A stretch of 64,000 nucleotides of DNA, taken from TMED23 sp964566055. GTDB lineage: Bacteria > Pseudomonadota > Alphaproteobacteria > Rhodospirillales > UBA2165. The stretch spans positions 1 to 64,000 of the forward strand of contig CAZMHI010000023.1 of the NCBI GenBank assembly GCA_964566055.1, in the 5' to 3' direction. The notes under the pieces are model-generated. The model ran no database searches, was not told the origin of the DNA, and saw only the letters and a program-made list of their open reading frames with translations. The position numbers and the translations under genes were made by a program. Shown here one piece after another: positions 61,073 through 64,000 of this stretch; the first letter of the stretch is position 1; every line of letters begins with the position of its first letter.

Positions 61073-61780
61073 ATGATCGACCGCGAACAAGTTCCGTTTT
61101 ACCTGTTTATGCATATTCCTAAGACGGCCGGCACGTCACTCCGCAGTATTGTCGATAACAATCTAGGTCCTAAGAATGTTCTCACCTATTACAATCAAAA
61201 TTCACGCCAGCTGCTCGACAATTTAGATGCGCACCTCACAGTCCATCCAGATTTTCGAGCCATTATTGGTCATTTTAAATTTGGCCTCCATCAAATAGTT
61301 GACCGATCCACGACCTATATAACTTTTCTCCGCCACCCCGTGGCACGGACGATTTCACAGTATAAAGAACATTACGTTAATCAGCGCCACCTCCTGCAAG
61401 ATACAGATGGTAATATCCTCAGCCTTGCTGACAGTGTTAGAAATAATCCGAATCTCTATGCAAATTATCAAACTGAATTTCTCATCGATGATGAAGATTT
61501 AGATCTCGCCGATGAAGCTACCGCTGAACTTGCCCTCAAAAATTTGGAGACCCATTTCTCCGTCGTTGGTTTGGTGGAGTATTTTGAACAATCAATATCC
61601 CTGATGGGCAGTAAGCTTCACTGGCAGGTTGATGAAATTCAACGCCTCAATGTTAAAGATATTGAAGTTGAAGTTTCGCCGGAACTTATTGACGAGATCG
61701 AAGCGATAAACAGCAGTGATTTAATCATCTATGAAGCGGTTAAATCGAAACTATTGGAAGAGTTCGAAATTAGCCATTAA
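61073..61780 (+). CDS. Sulfotransferase-family protein
   Basis: 235 residues. FMHIPKTAGTSLRSIVDNN is the PAPS 5'-phosphosulfate loop; TYITFLRHPVARTISQYKEHY is the 3'-phosphate loop. Cytoplasmic. Transfers sulfate to a carbohydrate or other hydroxyl acceptor in characterised relatives; acceptor unknown. Base use is AT-richer than the stator genes upstream. Confidence 0.8.
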   Translation: MIDREQVPFYLFMHIPKTAGTSLRSIVDNNLGPKNVLTYYNQNSRQLLDNLDAHLTVHPDFRAIIGHFKFGLHQIVDRSTTYITFLRHPVARTISQYKEHYVNQRHLLQDTDGNILSLADSVRNNPNLYANYQTEFLIDDEDLDLADEATAELALKNLETHFSVVGLVEYFEQSISLMGSKLHWQVDEIQRLNVKDIEVEVSPELIDEIEAINSSDLIIYEAVKSKLLEEFEISH

Positions 61781-61875
61781 TCGCGCTAGATTATTAGCTA
61801 GTTTAACGCTTGTTAGTTAGCGCTGGGCTGGTTATTAGCTTACCTCTCGAATCCGCTAAGGAATGCACCGGCCAA

Positions 61876-63060
61876 ATGTTCATCATTTTTATTATCGTAT
61901 TTATTAACCTCGTCGGCTTTGGCATCGTCATTCCTCTGCTGCCGTTTTATGGTGAGCACTTTGGCGCCTCGCCGGATGAAGTCACCTGGCTGATGGCGAT
62001 TTATTCCCTAACCCAATTCATTACCGCACCGATCTGGGGGCGCTATAGCGACCGTTTTGGCCGCCGCCCAATATTACTGATTAGTTTAGCCGGAACCGTC
62101 GCGGCTTATGTCTGGCTGGCTCTGGCGGAGGATTTACAGACTCTCTACTGGGCGCGGGCATTGGCCGGTGTAACGGCCGGCAGCATTTCGGCGGCCTTCG
62201 CCTATATGGCAGACATCACGACAGATGAAAATCGCGCCAAAGGCATGGGATTGCTGGGCGCCGCATTCGGACTGGGCTTTATTGCCGGCCCGGCAATTGG
62301 CGGCTTGCTGGCCGGCAGTGACCCGGCGACCACCAATTATCAATTACCCTCTTATGTTGCGGCCGGATTCTCGGGTACCGCCCTGCTAGCCGCTTTGTTT
62401 ATCTTAAAAGAATCTTTGTCAGATGACCTAAAGGCCAAAATAGCCAGCAGAACAACGAGCGAAAGATGGGCGCTTTTTATCCATACGATGAAACAGCCGA
62501 CCATTCGTCTGACAATTATATTAACTTTTGTGTCGATTTTCGCCTTTGCCGGTCTGGAAGCGACCTTTGCCATGTGGTCCGAGCGGGAATTTGGCTGGGG
62601 AGTTGAGCAAAACGGTTATATTTTTGCCTTTATCGGCATCATCAGCGCTGTCATTCAAGGTACGCTCATCGCTCCCCTTTCGCGCCGCTTGGGTGAAATC
62701 GGAATGGTTAGGCAGGGTTTTCTAGCGCTCGGAATTGGGCTGGCAGCACTGCCTTTCGCAGAAAATCTGCCGCTATTGTTAATTACTCTGGTGATTATAG
62801 CCTATGGCTTCAGTATTTCTTCGCCAGCCTTAAACAGTTTGCTATCCTTAAATATTCCTGCTGAACAGCAAGGCGGTATATTGGGGATCGGCAGATCCGC
62901 TTCGACACTCGCCCGTGCTCTTGGCCCGGCAGGTGCAGGATACTTGTTCGCCCTGATCGGCCGGGATTGGCCCTTCTATATCGGCGCTCTACTCATGTTT
63001 GTTGTATTGCTGATGGCGTTCAAATTTGAAACGGCGCCAAATCGCAATAAGATGACATAA
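61876..63060 (+). CDS. MFS transporter, TetA-like (DHA1 family)
   Basis: About 394 residues and 12 transmembrane helices from ATG 61876. Motif A YSDRFGRRPILLISL at about 60-75, opening IIFINLVGFGIVIPLLPFY typical of TetA-like drug/proton antiporters. The open frame reaches TTG 61810, but the added residues are not membrane-like and no ribosome binding site precedes them. Substrate not determinable. Confidence 0.85.
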   Translation: MFIIFIIVFINLVGFGIVIPLLPFYGEHFGASPDEVTWLMAIYSLTQFITAPIWGRYSDRFGRRPILLISLAGTVAAYVWLALAEDLQTLYWARALAGVTAGSISAAFAYMADITTDENRAKGMGLLGAAFGLGFIAGPAIGGLLAGSDPATTNYQLPSYVAAGFSGTALLAALFILKESLSDDLKAKIASRTTSERWALFIHTMKQPTIRLTIILTFVSIFAFAGLEATFAMWSEREFGWGVEQNGYIFAFIGIISAVIQGTLIAPLSRRLGEIGMVRQGFLALGIGLAALPFAENLPLLLITLVIIAYGFSISSPALNSLLSLNIPAEQQGGILGIGRSASTLARALGPAGAGYLFALIGRDWPFYIGALLMFVVLLMAFKFETAPNRNKMT

Positions 63061-63074
63061 ATGTATATCTGGAC

Positions 63075-63103
63075 TTGCACATTGAAGGTAGCTTCGCTAT
63101 ATA
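63075..63103 (+). promoter_or_regulatory. Promoter of rpmE
   Basis: TTGCAC (63075-63080), 17 bp, TATATA (63098-63103), 29 bp before the rpmE start; a near-consensus sigma70 promoter. Confidence 0.65.
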
Positions 63104-63131
63104 GTGCGCCACATTCCGCGGAGCATTAGTG

Positions 63132-63356
63132 ATGAAAAAAGACATTCACCCAGAATATCATGAAATCACTGTCGCTATGACAGATGGTAGCACCTATACC
63201 ACGCGTTCAACTTGGGGCGCAGAGGGTGACACCATGAAACTTGATATTGACCCAAAGTCCCACCCAGCTTGGACCGGCGAGCATCGTCTGGTTGATAGCG
63301 GTGGCCAAGTTGCTAAATTTAACAAGCGCTTCCAGGGCATTGGGCTAAAAAACTAG
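63132..63356 (+). CDS. rpmE: Ribosomal protein L31
   Basis: 74 residues, MKKDIHPEYHEITVAMTDGS at the start and SHPAWTGEHRLVDSGGQVAKFNKRF at the end. No cysteine at all, so it is the zinc-free form usual in Alphaproteobacteria. ATG 63132 preferred over the adjacent GTG 63129. Confidence 0.95.
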   Translation: MKKDIHPEYHEITVAMTDGSTYTTRSTWGAEGDTMKLDIDPKSHPAWTGEHRLVDSGGQVAKFNKRFQGIGLKN

Positions 63357-63390
63357 ATCGCAATCAATTAATTTTGGTTGCTTGCCTTAA

Positions 63391-63418
63391 ACGTCACCAA
63401 GTTTGGTGGCGTTTTTTG
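63391..63418 (+). terminator. Rho-independent terminator after rpmE
   Basis: CGTCACC-AAGTTT-GGTGGCG stem (one G-U pair) followed by six T, 36 nt after the rpmE stop. Confidence 0.85.
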
Positions 63419-63662
63419 GTTTTTAACCCCAATTAGCTAATATGAGTGCATGGCGGCTATAATTTTTCAATTTTAGCGCGATAACTGGGTTATTTGGGCA
63501 ATAATTTGTTAATGGATTAACTGGTAGAACTACCACTACGTTTGAATTGGAACGACAAAGTGTCTATTTTACGGGCAGCAATCATAAAATCGATTGTGCT
63601 TTGGTTAGTGCGATCGAGTGAGAATACTGCCATCAGTCAGGATGGAATCCTGGGAGCTTCGC
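63419..63662. other. Gene-free AT-rich stretch with palindrome TGGTAG-AA-CTACCA
   Basis: No ORF supported. A perfect 14-bp inverted repeat TGGTAG-AA-CTACCA lies at 63522-63535 and could be an operator for the following gene. Nothing else recognised. Confidence 0.4.
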
Positions 63663-64000
63663 GTGTCAGAACGAACACATAGCTACGAATTATATGTTCA
63701 CCAGAATGGTCGATGGGAACTTCATGCGCGCTATGCTTTGAATAAGCGCGATGCTGCGCTTGAAGAAGCTAGGTCTTTACAAAACATTCCGTCGATTCAA
63801 GAAGTTAAAGTCGTTCATGACGTCTTTGATACCCGCAGAGGTAAAAGCAACGAAAGCGTCATTTATCGCTCCGGTGAAGGTAAGGCGGACACACGTTCAC
63901 CGGCTAATGGTGCGCACGCCAATGACGACGAAGAATTTGAGGCTTTTGAAGATAGTCCCGTGCCCGCCAGCTTGGGCGCGGCGGCAAGTCCTCGGGGCAA
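63663..64000 (+). CDS. Hypothetical protein, cut by window end
   Basis: Open frame from GTG 63663 to the last base (112 codons so far), with GGGAG six bases before the GTG. An in-frame ATG at 63642 is a possible earlier start. Reads SERTHSYELYVHQNGRWELH, then a helix (DAALEEARSLQNIPSIQEVKVV) and a low-complexity acidic part. The first 50 residues look like a compact alpha/beta domain seen in hypothetical proteins of Rhodospirillales. Function unknown. Confidence 0.65.
   Translation, partial: MSERTHSYELYVHQNGRWELHARYALNKRDAALEEARSLQNIPSIQEVKVVHDVFDTRRGKSNESVIYRSGEGKADTRSPANGAHANDDEEFEAFEDSPVPASLGAAASPRG

Noticed and set aside
1..64000. CRISPR arrays, tRNA and rRNA genes, complete insertion sequences
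   Set aside because: No regularly spaced repeats, no tRNA cloverleaf or rRNA sequence, and no transposase gene were seen.

Overview
The window is a chromosomal stretch of an alphaproteobacterium, probably from the Rhodospirillales/Kiloniellales/Sneathiellales neighbourhood; I infer this from gene content, not from a marker-tree search. Supporting signs are the blocks yebC-ruvCAB-ybgC-tolQRAB-pal-cpoB-tilS-ftsH-folP-glmM, ymdB/5-FCL/6S RNA/zapA/gap, serC-serA and efp-suhB, a betaine-homocysteine methyltransferase, HspQ, a cysteine-free L31, and moderate GC. A run of ten N at 53309-53318 shows that this is a scaffold, so order across that point depends on the assembly.

Layout. 1-2.0 kb: a winged-helix/TPR regulator and a divergent small ORF. 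2.0-6.5 kb: a molybdopterin oxidoreductase divergent from a gentisate-dioxygenase-like cupin and a gamma-resorcylate-decarboxylase-like amidohydrolase, probably an aromatic-acid module. 6.7-10.3 kb: a periplasmic peptide-binding protein paired with a sensor histidine kinase. 10.3-14.6 kb: methionine and serine biosynthesis (Bmt, HspQ, SerA, SerC), with a structured leader before serC. 14.7-20.0 kb: a chemoreceptor, a CREST-type membrane hydrolase, a PaaY-like hexapeptide-repeat protein, a secreted ricin-type lectin and a Cys-rich protein. 20.1-24.9 kb: a complete branched-chain amino-acid-type ABC operon behind paired TGATCA sites. 25.1-27.9 kb: a second binding protein/histidine kinase pair. 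28-32.4 kb: SLC13 permease, tartrate-dehydrogenase-family enzyme, GNAT gene interrupted by one in-frame TGA, and threonine dehydratase. 32.5-47.9 kb: the long minus-strand housekeeping block. 48-48.9 kb: a 24-residue hydrophobic peptide and a mazEF-like toxin-antitoxin pair lying between ymdB and yebC. 48.9-53 kb: YmdB, 5-FCL, 6S RNA, ZapA, DUF4164-like protein, GAPDH, AlkD-like protein. 53.2-53.6 kb: assembly gap and a 148-bp element with perfect 32-bp inverted ends. 53.5-64 kb: VOC protein with a tiny coupled membrane protein, LysR regulator, ThiE, EF-P, inositol monophosphatase, an OmpA/MotA-like/MotB-like trio, sulfotransferase, MFS transporter, L31, and a gene cut by the window end.

Most of the window is ordinary core genome. 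The parts that deserve attention are the two binding protein/kinase pairs without permeases, the MotAB/ZorAB-like stator unit with no flagellar or defence partners in view, the TGA codon exactly where a family Cys is expected in the GNAT gene, the small hydrophobic peptide beside mazEF, several unlisted small ORFs, and regulatory repeats: three GAAATATT at 10-bp period before the chemoreceptor, paired TGATCA sites before the liv-type operon, a palindrome in the mazEF promoter spacer, and a palindrome around a likely leaderless start of the LysR gene.
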